DNA from: Circinella minor
Lineage: Eukaryota > Mucoromycota > Mucoromycetes > Mucorales > Lichtheimiaceae
DNA length: 64,000 nt
Assembly: GCA_016758965.1 (NCBI GenBank)
Contig: JAEPRB010000005.1
Span: 62,001 to 126,000 of the forward strand
Reading direction: 5' to 3'
Positions within the stretch are counted from its first letter, which is position 1; every line of letters starts with the position of its first letter. Positions 15,880-27,334 of this stretch are shown here, in pieces. A program made the translations under genes and the position numbers. The notes under the pieces are model-generated. The model was not told the DNA's origin. It made no database searches and saw nothing but the letters and a program-made list of their open reading frames with translations.

Positions 15880-16375
15880 CCCTTTTGATATTTTTTTTAT
15901 TATCATTATTTAAATATATATTCCGTCTTGTATACTTTTACACTTTGTCTTTTTTTTATAAAAAAAAGAATAATGAATCGCCGATTTACCTTTTTTTTAT
16001 CTTCTGCTTGTTTATTTGAAAAAATAAAAAAAAAGAGAAGGCTTTTTGTTTGTCTATTTCAAGTGCATGTAAAAAAATATGTCCATTATTACTATTATTA
16101 TTATTATTATGATTATTATTATTAAATTCTTAAATGTATAAAAGATATGTGAGGAGTGATGGGATTACAGCAATGAAAGGGGTTTTCTCAATAAATGTTT
16201 TATTTACTATTATTGACAAATCCCACCCATTTTTATAGCAATGATTCATCGACAGGTTCGGTAGTTGTCTTCAATCTAATAATTTAATCATTCAAAAAAT
16301 AATAACAAAAGAAAGAGTAAGATTCATTTACATATACAGTAAGTATGCCTGGTCTATATAATTAAATTATTTTAC
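15880..16375. other. Convergent 3' intergenic region
   Basis: Lies between the convergent forkhead and RINT1 stop codons. It contains a TTA/TTAT-rich run near 16090-16125 and A-rich poly(A)-signal-like sequence. No gene seen. Confidence 0.6.
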
Positions 16376-19337
16376 TTACTTTCGCATGTAATTTTCAGGT
16401 TTCGATACCCATAATCGACCTAATTTCCATAATCCTCCCTTTAAATCTCGATTTAATCGCTTCAATTCCCGCGTATCCAATCGATTAGGCGCTACAACAT
16501 TACGCATATGCCATTCTTCAATTTCACCTGAAAGTCGACGATACATGCTCACAAAATCCGCCTGCGGTAAATTGGAAACAAGATAATTACAACAAAGACG
16601 AATTGTTTGTAATGGTTGGTATAATTCTGTGGATAACTCCTCTTGTCCTTCTTCATTATCATCTTGCTTATTTAATTGCCAACTAATAGCATAATTTCGT
16701 GCATCGGAAGCCCATTCTTTCATCATTACACGTATCATAATTTCTTCAGCCCGTTTATTTAATTGCTCAAATCCATCTTTGGTAACTGCTAAAAATGTTT
16801 TATCATACGGTTCAGGAATACATAGAAATGCTAGGCGTGGATCTTTTTCCTTTTTAGATGTGATAGCTGTTTCAAGAGTTTCCATATGATTTCGTATTTG
16901 GTATTGTAATTCGAGAAAATGCTAATTATTTACATATGATATTGATTAGTTTACACTTTTATACAAATTTATGTATGTATAAAAAATATTTTGTTTTTTT
17001 TTTCTTTTGGTAAGAATATACAAGTACTATTCTATACTTACATCATCCACTGCATATTCATCAATAGCGTTGGATATGGTTCGTGCACTTGCCCACCATC
17101 GACATAATTTTTTTAACGTTGCTAAAGAGCCGCCGGAGTCAGCTGAGCTCACAACCCCTGTGACAGCATCTGGCAGTGTACCAGGAACAGGTACAGTTCG
17201 AATTAGATTGAGTGCTTCAAACGAATCCAACGCAGAAGTAAGTCGATTTTGGAATTGATTTAATAAAGAAAGTTGGATTTCCAAGAAAAAATCAAGTTTT
17301 TGCTCTAATCTTGGAATAAGTTTATATGTTTCTATTTCAAGAAAATTAGCCCTTGTTAGTAAAAGATCTACTTTTTTTTAAGAAAAAAAAAAGCTTACTT
17401 CAAATCCCCTCCTTCCCCTCCACCTCTTTTCTTCAATAAAGATTGTTTGTTTGTTTTTCCTTTACCAGTTACACTATTAAATAAATTAATTAATTTGACG
17501 GCTATTCGAGTCGGTTTGGATCCAATATTATTATATCCTTTTTGTTGTTGCTCATCTTCTTCTTCGATAGGCTCATATGCATGACTATCCATTGCAATTT
17601 CATCATATCGTGCTTGAGCAACTAAAAAAAAATAGCTAAAAATTAAACAATGCAACTTAAATATATAGAAATTGAAATATGTAACTTAAATAACATACAT
17701 TTCTTTTCAGCTATAAACCATGCGTTATAGGAGTCTCGATCATCCAAAATAATAGAAGCTATGCTACTACCATTATATGCATAATCTTCTTGTAATACTT
17801 TATCAAAATCAAGTGCTTCATGAATTGTATGACTTAACCATCGTGGTCTACTTCGTAACTTTGGTATACTATGTTTTAATTTGCGTGATACATTCTTTAA
17901 GAATTCGGTAATAAATAAGTCTTTGGCTGAATATTCGCTTCCAATAGTATCAACAATAAGCGGTTGAATTGTTGTCACAAGAAATGGAATATGTGTGGAT
18001 ATTGTTGTTTTCACGTGGGTAAAGTACCATTCTGGCTACACCATTGAATTTTCTTTTTTGTTAGCAAAAAAAGAAAATAGAAGATAATTATCATCTCTCC
18101 ACCGTATACTTTATGTATCTTACTTTATCAAGTCTATTGGTTGGCTTTGAACTTTCAAAATGAAACCGAAATCGTAAATTAATTGCTTCCAACATGATAA
18201 CAATAGGTGTTGGAGTATCTCTATATTCTGGATCAGGACTACATTAATTAAATATCAGTTATATTTTAGTTAATAAAAACAAAGCAAAAAAAAAAACACA
18301 TATCAAAACTAGCTATTACTTTACCATTTGAGTAAGGCCAAATTTCGAAATTGTTTTTCAAACTTCTCAAGTTTAGCACGTACTTCGAGTCCATAAGGCG
18401 GTTTGATAAGTACAGGCCATCCAAGTTCTTCAAGACAAGCTTTGAAATTCCTATTCAAAAAAAAATTATTAATAACATCATTATTTTTTATTATCTCTAT
18501 TATAAAGTAACATGAATAGGTACTTTTCTTACTTTGATAGAACATCCTTCATATCTTCGTATAATAAAAGGACGCGTTCATGCAAATCTTGTACCAACCC
18601 ATCACTGCCTGAACATTGTGATTCGAATAACCGAGCAAATTTGACAAGTTGCTGATATGGTTTAATTGCTTTTTCTGGATCTTCTTCCATATGTATCATG
18701 GCTTGCTTTCTATATATTTATATATTCACAAATTTACACATGTATATAATAGACAGATCGATGTTTAATTGCTGTTATATAAAATTAATAACACATTATC
18801 CATTTTTATATTACCGAAGATCAGAAGCAACAAGTAATGTCTTGATACACATTTTGGCTTTATTAAGACGCGTAAGTTTCTGTTCTACAGCTGTCAGCTG
18901 TTGCAATAGTATCGCGCTAGGTTTATTATTTCCTACACCTGTAAGCTGTGTATGCAACATTCCTAGTTGGTCTTTTGTTTTTGCTAATTCAGAATGAAGT
19001 TCACCAAGTTGTATTTGTTGACTGTTTGCTTTTGACAATATTGTGGAGAGGACTTTTTGAGTATTCTCTTTTTTTAGTTTGAACTATATAATTATAGATA
19101 TTTAAAATAAAAATACTGTTTTAGTGCAAGGCGGTCGAGAAGAGGGAAGAGAATCCTAGAGTGTTATAAATATGAAACGCAAAAAATAACCTCTTGATCG
19201 AGCTGGTTCTGATGGTGTCGCTTTTTAGCAAGTAATTCTTTAAGTCTTTCATTATCTAAATCTTTTGACGATTGGAAAGTGGTGTTGAGAAACGAGTTTA
19301 ATGAGTGGTTGTTAATACTCATTTCATTAAAGTTCAT
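16376..19337 (-). CDS. TIP20: RINT1/Tip20-family ER tethering-complex subunit
   Basis: Nine exons (minus): 19191-19337, 18815-19083, 18533-18709, 18325-18450, 18124-18238, 17699-18035, 17399-17621, 17042-17351, 16376-16921; about 749 aa. An N-terminal coiled coil runs over roughly residues 20-140. The RINT1/TIP1 region follows, with LRFRFHFES, KPTNRLDKPEWYF, HEALDFDKVLQEDY, DRDSYNAWFIAEKK, LDFFLEIQLSLLNQF and a conserved C-terminus (EWASDARNYAISW, WHMRNVVAPN). In yeast and mammals this subunit works with Dsl1/ZW10 and Sec39/NAG in the ER tether for Golgi-derived COPI vesicles. The exon 7/8 junction is uncertain: GTAAGC at 17398 with an acceptor before 17351 keeps frame, as does GTGGAG at 17423 with an acceptor before 17331, which shortens the protein by 15 residues. 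Intron 1 starts with the weak donor GTTATT. A second start, Met6, is at 19320-19322. Confidence 0.85.
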
Positions 19338-19532
19338 TGGAAATAGTAGGTAGCTAGGTTCCAACAAAGAGCACAAGAAAAAAAGAAAGTAGCGCGGACC
19401 TGAAATACACTTGGTGATGGAATAATTCGCCTATTCTTTTGCCTGACGACAGATTATATTTTAGTCTACCGTGTGTCTCAGTCCAACCAAGGTTTTTGAT
19501 TATTATTTTCTCGATCAGAAAACCTATAAAAC
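19338..19532. promoter_or_regulatory. Shared divergent promoter region of RINT1/Tip20 and SRP68
   Basis: Only 195 bp separate the two start codons, which face away from each other, so both promoters and 5' UTRs must fit here or overlap. I see no clear TATA box. Both products act at the ER (vesicle tethering and co-translational targeting), so shared regulation is plausible but unproven. Confidence 0.5.
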
Positions 19533-21897
19533 ATGGAAGTCGATACACCAACCATTAAACTCGATGGTAATAATTCATATTCTCTTGACAACAATAACAA
19601 TAAGTGAAAAAAAATAGAACGCCCTATAATAATTCAATTTATCTTAATTGTTTATATATTTTATAAAGTTTTGGAGTTGGTGAACAACTCGCGAATGACA
19701 TATGGTTTACGCCATCAAGACTTTCAACGTTACCGGTAAAAATTAAAAAAAAAAAAGCTTGTGTTTTTTTTTTTGCAATCTATTCGTTTAACATAATAAA
19801 ATAGCTGATAACAACGAAACATATATGTATATAATAATAATAGTAAACATTGCACGCATCGCGTTCAACGACTTCGACAACTTCTTCATCTGACGAAACC
19901 AAATAACAAAAAGACAAATCAACAAAAGGAATTACCTGAAAAAATTACAGATGCACGATATCTTCACTTGTTTGTGTTTGAAGTGGAACGTGCTTGGGCT
20001 TATGCAATGGATTTGAATCAAGAACTTTCTGCTGATACGCGCAAGAGACATCATACCCGAAAGAAATTGAAGCGTGCTACTCAACATGCTGAAGCACTTT
20101 ATCGATTATGTGAACAACAAGATGTAGAGGATAGATCAAAACTTGAAGTTAAGGTAAATGAATTGGCTATACAAGGAAGGAAGAGATTCGTACCTTATTA
20201 TACTGATATACTCATGCGATATTTATCTTTTGGATTAGGCTTATGCTGCTGCTATGCGAGGCCACTTATATTTCGAATTGCAACAGTGGCAAGATGCATT
20301 AAATCAATTTATTTCTGCTAGGTAATATATAGTATGATACATGATAGAGTAAGAGAGAGAGAGAGAGAGATCCTATTATAACCTAGGCAAAAATAAAATA
20401 AAAATAAAGGCCAAATGATTAAATAGTCAACTCATTTCAAAAACAGAACAATCTACGAGCACTTTGCCACTCTCAGCACATCCACTCAACATGAAGCTCT
20501 TTGCTATTCAGCTATCGATGATATTGATCCCAGTATACGTATTTGCGCTTACAACCTTCGATTGAACGAAACTTCTATGGTCAACAACGTGGATGATCTT
20601 GTTAAATCGTTAAAAAAATCAGAAGCAACCAGTGGTCATATCGCTCCACTTGAACAACAATTGTCCAAGATCAGTGAAAATGATGCGGCAGCAAAGAAAC
20701 AAGACGTTGCTGCACAGGTCAATTGGAGAAACAAACAAGTCATTATTAAATCTGACAAGGTAGCAAAGGGTATAGCTAAAGCCGAAGAAACTACAAAACA
20801 AGATCAGGGTCAATTTGATCTTGTATTGGCTAGTTGGTCAGATGCGGAAAAATTGGTAAAGAAGGCTTTAAAAGAAGATAAAGAAGCTACTGCCAAGGTA
20901 GCATCATCCAAGTCAGCCAAATCGACAGAAGAGCTTCAATTTATTCAATCGTATGTGTCGTATAATTTGTATTCTCGTTCGATACAACGTAATGTTCGAT
21001 TGGTAGCACAAGGTGATAAAACTACACCTCAAGAAAATGTTCGATTACATGATGATATTTTGAAGGTATATTAAATTACCGTTTTTTTTTTGGCTCTTTT
21101 GGGGGAAGGCTTTACTGGATGAGACGAGGGACGAAAATTATTTTGCTTCATATAATAAATTCTAAACTGCCTCTCTTGAAAATAGTATTTGGAATCAATA
21201 CGGGAACTGCTATCTTTAGAAGAACAAGATGGTCAACTAGATTGGGAATTAAATGTTTTGACACATTATTATCGTGCTAACAGATGCTTACATGTTGCCC
21301 AAGCATATGCTAGTCTTAATCGTATTCCTGAAGCAGTAGCACTTTATCGTGTAGCTCAAACTTATGCTGCACAAGCTAAACAATTACTTTATCAAGGCGG
21401 CGGCTTCGCTAATGACTCAGTATTGAAAGTAACTGAAGGTGAACTTGGTGAATTGGAACAAACACTTCGAAACAATACATGGAAAACACAAGCAACTTGG
21501 TATTTGAAGCATGGTGGTAATACTGCTGATAATGAACTTCAATCTCAAATGGAGCAATTGAATTTAGATGATAAGAAGGTCAGTAAAAAAAAGGAGGGCA
21601 AAGAAACGATGAATTTTTTGGAATAAATAACATATATAGATAACTAATAAAAAAATCTCTTTATTTCCACTTTATATTTAGATTCCTTTATTGGAACAAC
21701 TTGATGCATATCCATCTACACTGACAACTGAGGCTCCCAACTTGGTTGAATTTCCTCCACGATTCGAGTCTGCTGTTGGTAAACCTTTCTTCTTTGATCT
21801 GGCCGCTAACCATATTCAATATCCTGACGCATTATCAGAACATTCAGAGAAACCTTCCGGCTTATTCTCAAAATTCTTTGGCTTTGGTGGAAAATAA
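19533..21897 (+). CDS. SRP68: Signal recognition particle subunit SRP68
   Basis: Seven exons: 19533-19566, 19669-19735, 19844-20153, 20239-20321, 20447-21065, 21186-21578, 21682-21897, giving 573 aa (human protein about 627). SRP68 hallmarks are visible: NSRMTYGLRHQDFQRYR, the basic HRVQRLRQLLHL, ARYLHLFVFEVERAWAYAM, KLKRATQHAEALYRLCE, AAAMRGHLYFELQQW and IDPSIRICAYNL. The N-terminal part binds SRP RNA; the C-terminal part, here ending in a Gly/Phe-rich FSKFFGFGGK, contacts SRP72 in other species. Six GT/AG introns of about 80-125 bases all keep frame. A (GA)n tract lies in intron 4 near 20352. The product is part of the cytosolic particle that docks ribosomes with signal sequences to the ER. 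Confidence 0.92.
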
Positions 21898-22133
21898 ATG
21901 ATATACATTAATAAAAAAAAAGTATCTATTATATATATATATATAAGTTCTTATCCCTATTAAAATACAGTTTATAAACAAACTTTTGCGTATTTGAAAA
22001 CAAATATTTCTGGTAAAACTAAGTTAAAATATACTATTTACTAATATACAATTATTATTCAATACATGATTAAAAGTATCTTTCAAAAGCAGCATATGTA
22101 TATTAACAACTTGATGTTAATGATATGGTAGAC

Positions 22134-22409
22134 TTACCAGAATAGCCATTGTAACATATGATGTGCTAAGATTGTTGTTATCCGAAAGTTAAAACGAGCT
22201 AACATCGATGGAGAATCTACTACTAATATTAATAACAATCCAATTAGAAACCTACTATATATATAATCAAAACCACTCAAGAACAAATAATTGATACCAA
22301 TTAAATGCACTTGCGTAGCAACAACTGGCAATGTAATAAATACTGTTGCGAAAATAAAAGTTTCTGCTTTTCTCAAAAGATAAGCGTCTTGCATTGTGAT
22401 TTTTTGCAT
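22134..22409 (-). CDS. Hypothetical small membrane protein (weak)
   Basis: Open frame of 91 codons with two hydrophobic stretches (ETFIFATVFITLPVVATQV and FLIGLLLILVV). It starts MQKITMQDAY and ends at WLFW, exactly where a strong donor GTAAGT lies (22135-22140 region), so it could be the first exon of a spliced gene whose next exon would begin after the acceptor near 22020. I recognise no family. AT-rich DNA readily gives hydrophobic frames, so this may not be a gene. Confidence 0.22.
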   Translation of the reverse strand: MQKITMQDAYLLRKAETFIFATVFITLPVVATQVHLIGINYLFLSGFDYIYSRFLIGLLLILVVDSPSMLARFNFRITTILAHHMLQWLFW

Positions 22410-22767
22410 AGAAAATAAAGCAATATAACTCGTTTCTTGTCGATATCTTTTTTAGATAGCAGCCATGGATTTACATCGCCAAGGTAATGTTACTATGGTC
22501 TGTACATTTTAAAAAAATCTGGAGATAGAATATTATTCTTTTTTCTACGGAATATAACTAACGAGTATAATATTATAGTAAACTATTTGTGGTTACTTTA
22601 AAGCTGCTAATCAGCTGAGGTCTTAAAACAAAGCATGAGTACTGACCAAAAATATACCTTAAAAAAATGTCTGCTGAAAGTTATTGTATTAATTAATAGC
22701 TCAATGATAAAAACAAAAATGGTAAAAGAAGTTAACTATCTTTTCACTATACCTGAGATGTGTTATA

Positions 22768-22992
22768 GTTGTAGTGTCATAGAATTAAGAATAGGTCTAC
22801 CCCTGATAAAGCTAAAAAGGAACTTCCTAAGAAGATTGTCACACCTTAAGATAAAATTCTTTAAAATATACTCTTCAGGTGACAGACCAGAAATGACTCA
22901 TCATAATAAACAATTCATATAAATAGACCAACTAGTACATAGAATAGTAAGCTTTATCTTATTTTCAAGAATAAGCACTGTTTCAAAGGACT
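22768..22992 (+). repeat. Dispersed AT-rich repeat, copy 1 (inverted relative to copy 2)
   Basis: By eye this segment aligns over its length, roughly 80% identical, with the reverse complement of 25982-26250. Shared blocks include GGTCTACCCCT(A/G)ATAAAGC, CACCTTAAGATAAA/TACCTTAAGATAAA, ATAATAAACAATTCATATA and AAATAGACCAACTAGTA. The outer end reads GTTTCAAAGGACT. There is no coding content. It is probably an old non-autonomous mobile-element relic. Confidence 0.6.
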
Positions 22993-25334
22993 CGTCGTTT
23001 TATTTTTTATTTTTTTATTATTGAATTAAATTATTATTCTATCGTACACCTCAATAGTAGCTGAATTTACAGTAAAGCATCTTGTATTTCTAATCTCTCA
23101 GGGATAATAGAAAAAAAAAAGAACACTTGATGAAAAAGAACCACGAAAGAGCAAGAAAGAAGCGTGTCTCTTGTTTTTATATTAATAAGAAGAAATGTTA
23201 AGTACGGAACGGGGAGGGCAAAAATGATGTTCCAGATGTCAAAAAGAAGAAATTGGTGGAGACACGATTACGTAGTCCAAAAGTAAGAAAAGATATATTT
23301 GCAGGAGCAGCAAGTATGGTAAGTGATAATGAAAAGCTCGTTCGTGTCTTTGAGGAAGTTGTACCATTCAACCAAGCAAGCAAGGATAACCAGTTTTAGA
23401 TTTTTGGTACAGCATAATGTTGAGTGATGGTATTAACAGGTATTTTATAGATATAAGAATTTAATGTATTCGGCTTTAGATTGTCCACAGGGAATAGTAT
23501 CCCGAGTACAAAATTCAGCAGAGATCATGATACCTGAAGATGCTACTATAGTATTCTCTGCTTCCATTATACCCATCGACTTACTTTGAAAATCAAGGCA
23601 AATTATTTTGTATTTATGTACATATATATCTTGAAAGTGATTCAGCAAGTTCTTCTATCTACACGCAATAACCTTTGTTTTACAAAGATGGATATATACT
23701 TTGTTTTATTCTGTTTGAAAAACACATCCTTTGATGTGAAATAAAAAATTATTTTGATAATTTCACTCTTGTGTAGTTTTTGAAATTTTATTAATAATAA
23801 AGACCTTATAGTGGAAGATTCAACAACCATTTTAGAAAGTACGTCGTTGCTCGAAGCTCATATGAGCCAGGATTTTATTTTAATAAAAATTTATTCTCGT
23901 TTCGCACTATCAAAACAAGCAAAAGCGCACATAAATCCTTGATTTCTAGTATCATAAACAGTGATAAGGATCTCTAACTGAATAATGGTGTATTTATTTT
24001 AATGAGAAGCAATAAGATAGGACAAGGTCATTGAATTATCTAGTAGAAACAACACGCTATAAAGTAATAACATTTTACTCAGTTCAAGGTACCCTACTTC
24101 CTGAGACATAACAAAAGAAAGAAGAGAAAAACAAAGAAAACCGTTTGTAGAACTAACTATCTGTGATAAATTTTAACATTATGGCCTGAGAAATAAGTAA
24201 CCACTATAATGCAAAACTAGCAACATTAAAAGTGGGGTATTTTAGTCGCAATAAATTACTTTGTTTTGTAAAAGAAAAATACGTTTCATCAAATAATTAT
24301 AGTTTGCAATTATTCATTGTGCGTAATAAAGCAATATTCGCTGCTATAGTAGGTTATCGCGCATGAGATTTTGTCCAAATCTTAAAAAATAAAAAAAAAT
24401 GATAGCTTAAAGTAAGATTGTTAACTTTTTTAATAAAAAGAGAGAATCTTTATATTCATAACTCACACATTAATATACTAGACAAGCTAACGAAGAAAGT
24501 TATTAATATGTTACGACTATGACACTTATTGATAAAACGTTTTTAATTAACTTTTATGTTATTCTTTTATTAGGGTGTGCTCTAAAAATTCATTTCACCG
24601 GCTTGGAGTGTTAGACAGTATATAGGTTGTGATTATTAATTAGAAATATCACTAATTGATAAGAGCTACTAACTGCCGTGAAGATACTTGTCGAGTACAT
24701 TCATTAATAATATTCTTGTATATGGTTGTTTATTATTATACAAGATAATTACTTTTTATACGCCTTGTCTTTGGTAGATAGTTGTAAGGCAAAAGAAGAA
24801 TATGTTCTATACTGCTAATTTACAATAGATCGTTGTTATTCAGACATATGGTTAAATAAAAATAATAATAATGTAAGATAGAAACGATATATATGTCACT
24901 ACTATCAAAATTTTAGTATAGCTTTTTTGGGTGGTAATAGTATACTGATCTCGTAATATATAAGAGTAGAATTGTTATTTTATGGGAACGAAAAAATAGT
25001 GAGCGTTTAAAAAGTGTAAAAATAAATCTAAATAAAGAAGTTAAAGTTATAAACCATGTTTACTTCTATTTTTTCTCTAGAATAAATATACAATAGCCAC
25101 ACATTAAGAATTTTATAATATTATTTCGTTCTTTGGAGGTTGGTAAGAAAAAAAAAAGACCATAATAGTTTAAAAATGAAATTAACTTATCATACTCAAA
25201 ATACTATTGTTATTACAATATAATTAACGACTAAAATATCTTCTATTGTTTACACTATATTATAATAAATAATAAAAATAAAAAGGAAATAATAAAATAA
25301 AAAAAAAATAATAATAGCAAAAAATAAAAAAGAC
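22993..25334. other. Gene-poor AT-rich stretch with faint coding debris
   Basis: No gene is supported. Between about 23225 and 23399 one plus-strand frame gives some 56 residues of ordinary composition (containing RLRSPKVRKDIFAGAASM and FEEVVPFNQASKDNQF) ending in TAG. It lacks a start and may be an old exon or transposon fragment. The rest to 25334 is very AT-rich, without splice-supported frames. Confidence 0.4.
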
Positions 25335-25338
25335 AAAA
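25335..25338 (-). terminator. RNA polymerase III T-run terminator of tRNA-Ser
   Basis: Immediately after the tRNA 3' end the minus strand reads TTTTGTCTTTTTT, a normal Pol III stop. Confidence 0.7.
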
Positions 25339-25420
25339 CGTCAGCTGCAGGGTTTGAACCTGCGCGGGCAGAGCCCAAGGGATTTCAAGTCCCTCTCCTT
25401 AACCACTCGGACAAACTGAC
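25339..25420 (-). tRNA. tRNA-Ser (anticodon UGA)
   Basis: 82 nt on the minus strand without an intron. The acceptor stem GTCAGTT pairs with AGCTGAC (one G-T pair), followed by discriminator G as expected for serine tRNAs. The anticodon stem GGGA/TCCC encloses CTTGAAA with anticodon TGA. A long variable arm (GGGCTCTGCCC) is typical of class II tRNAs, and the T arm is GCAGG-TTCAAAC-CCTGC. The D-arm block CCGAGTGGTTAAGG matches the Pol III A box and GGTTCAAAC the B box. It reads UCA codons. Not all bases of the D arm were checked for pairing. Confidence 0.95.
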
Positions 25421-25981
25421 TTCTGATATCTGACACGTTGTGTGGTAGTTTTGTTTGGTCAGACCAAAGATAAGGTTCACGTGATTTGTGAATTAGAATT
25501 GATCCTTGGGTGGTCATGTGACCATTCAAGTATGTATAAATATGGGCGGTTTAGCCGCGAATTAATAAATCTTTATCTTTTCTAGTTCTTTCACTTTTAC
25601 TTTTACCTTTTTCTTTTCTTTTATTTTGACAGATTTTTCAACAAGGGAATCTCCACCACGTGTCATATCTGAAACATTTGGATAATTAATATATTTCATA
25701 GGCTAAATGCACTTGATAATTTAAAAATAAGTAAAATTTTTTTACCTACTTTTTACTAATATAACTAAGACATTTTTTATATAGTGCAGAAAACTTTTAT
25801 TTTAAACTCTATCCTTATAAAATAATCTTATAAATAAACCTGAGGTGTATTATAAATTATATTATATAGTAGAACTATAAATTATAATATAACTTAATAA
25901 TAAAAAATAAAATAAAATAGTATATGAGGTATATGATAGAATAATAATTTTATTTAATAATAAAAAAGTAAATAAAATAAT
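25421..25981. other. AT-rich intergenic DNA, no gene seen
   Basis: Upstream flank of the tRNA gene followed by very AT-rich DNA leading into the repeat family. No coding sequence or further RNA gene is supported. Confidence 0.5.
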
Positions 25982-26250
25982 AAGTCCTTTGAAACTATGT
26001 TTATTCTTAAAAATAAGATAAAAGATTATTACTCTATGTACTACTAGTTGGTCTATTTATATGAATTGTTTATTATAATGGGTTATTTCTAGTATATTAT
26101 CTGAAAAATGTATCTCAAAGAACTTTATCTTAAGGTATAATAATAACCTTCTTCTTCTTATTCTTAAGAAGATCCTTTTTAGCTTTATTAGGGGTAGACC
26201 CTTAGAATCTCCAGTATTTTATATTCTTAATAATTCCATGACACTATAGT
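25982..26250 (-). repeat. Dispersed AT-rich repeat, copy 2
   Basis: Reverse-complement counterpart of 22768-22992. Its plus-strand left end AAGTCCTTTGAAAC corresponds to the other copy's right end GTTTCAAAGGACT. It is a little longer than copy 1 through insertions of TAAGAA-type sequence. Confidence 0.6.
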
Positions 26251-26390
26251 AAGTCCTTCAAAACAATATTTATTCTTAATAATAAGATAAAGATAAATAC
26301 TCTTCTATATATAAGTTATTGTTGGTCTACTACTACTAGTTATATAAATTGTTATTTATTATTATAGTTTATCTCTAAAATAATAATATA
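26251..26390 (-). repeat. Dispersed AT-rich repeat, partial copy 3 in tandem
   Basis: Starts directly after copy 2 with AAGTCCTTCAAAAC and follows the same order of blocks (TTATTCTTA..ATAAGATAAA, TTGGTCTA, ACTAGTTATATAAATTG) before fading. It is therefore head-to-tail with copy 2. Confidence 0.5.
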
Positions 26391-26517
26391 TATAATAATC
26401 CTACCCACTAATTTATAATGTTTATAAATATTTATATCTATTATTATTATTAACTCTAAAAATATATAAATAAAAGGTTAATATAGGAAAAGATAAGAAT
26501 AAATAGATAATAAGGTA

Positions 26518-27328
26518 GGGATCCGCATAAGAACCAAAGAACCAGAAATAAACTGAGAAAAGTCGAGATGGTTCTTTAGAAGGAACTGACTGGAACTGAC
26601 TCAGTTATAGATAGAGAGAACGGAAGAACCGACGTTATAATTTAGTAGCTTCATGAGATTTTAACATTATGATGGGAAAAAAACATTAATTGCGAAAATA
26701 AAATGTAAAGATTGAGAATGTAGGGCCTTTTTTTTGTATTAAAAAGAATAACAAGTATTTTTTTTTTGGCAGGCTGGAAAGGAAATCCCAAAATAGATAT
26801 TTTTTTTTATTCTTTGCATAATTTTTTTATTTTTATGAATGTACCAACAGTACTACTTTTCTTCCTTCCATTTGACACTGCTGTCATCTACGTATTCCTT
26901 TTCGCTGATTACACTATAGATGCAACAACAGTAATCTTTAAAATCCATTTAATATGACAACTTTACATTAAAAAGTATATTTTCGACTGTACCAACCAAA
27001 AATATTCAATAGTCACTGTTACTGTTTTCGCCTTGATAGAAACATACACCAACACACTAACTGAGGATCATCACCTCCATTCTCTAATTAGAAAAAGTAA
27101 TTTGCTTTTTTTATAATAAACGGAATTTAGGTAAAGAAAGTTTCCTCTTTTTTTTATTCCACTTATTTAATATATATATAAAAACTTTTAAGGCTGTATA
27201 TTACTTATATTCTGATATTTTTTATTTTTTATAAGGATCCATTAAACTACACTTGGTTCCTCGGTTCTTCTCAGTTCCTCACAGGTCGGTTCGGTAAGAA
27301 CCGAACCGAACCGACCTGTGAGGATCCC
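26518..27328. mobile_element. Candidate TA-flanked non-autonomous element with short inverted ends
   Basis: The left end GGGATCCGCA and the inverted right end GGGATCCTCA agree at 9 of 10 positions, and each is flanked outside by TA (26516-26517 and 27329-27330), as expected of a Tc1/mariner-type target duplication. The interior has no transposase and is AT-rich. Its two ends also share GAACC/GGTTC-rich sequence. This is a pattern-based call: the inverted ends are short, and a chance GGATCC pair cannot be excluded. Confidence 0.35.
27277..27323. repeat. Perfect 19 bp inverted repeat (hairpin)
   Basis: CCTCACAGGTCGGTTCGGT (27277-27295) and its exact reverse complement (27305-27323) flank a 9-base loop. 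It is GC-rich compared with its surroundings and lies at the right end of the candidate TA-flanked element. Confidence 0.9.
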
Positions 27329-27334
27329 TAATTA

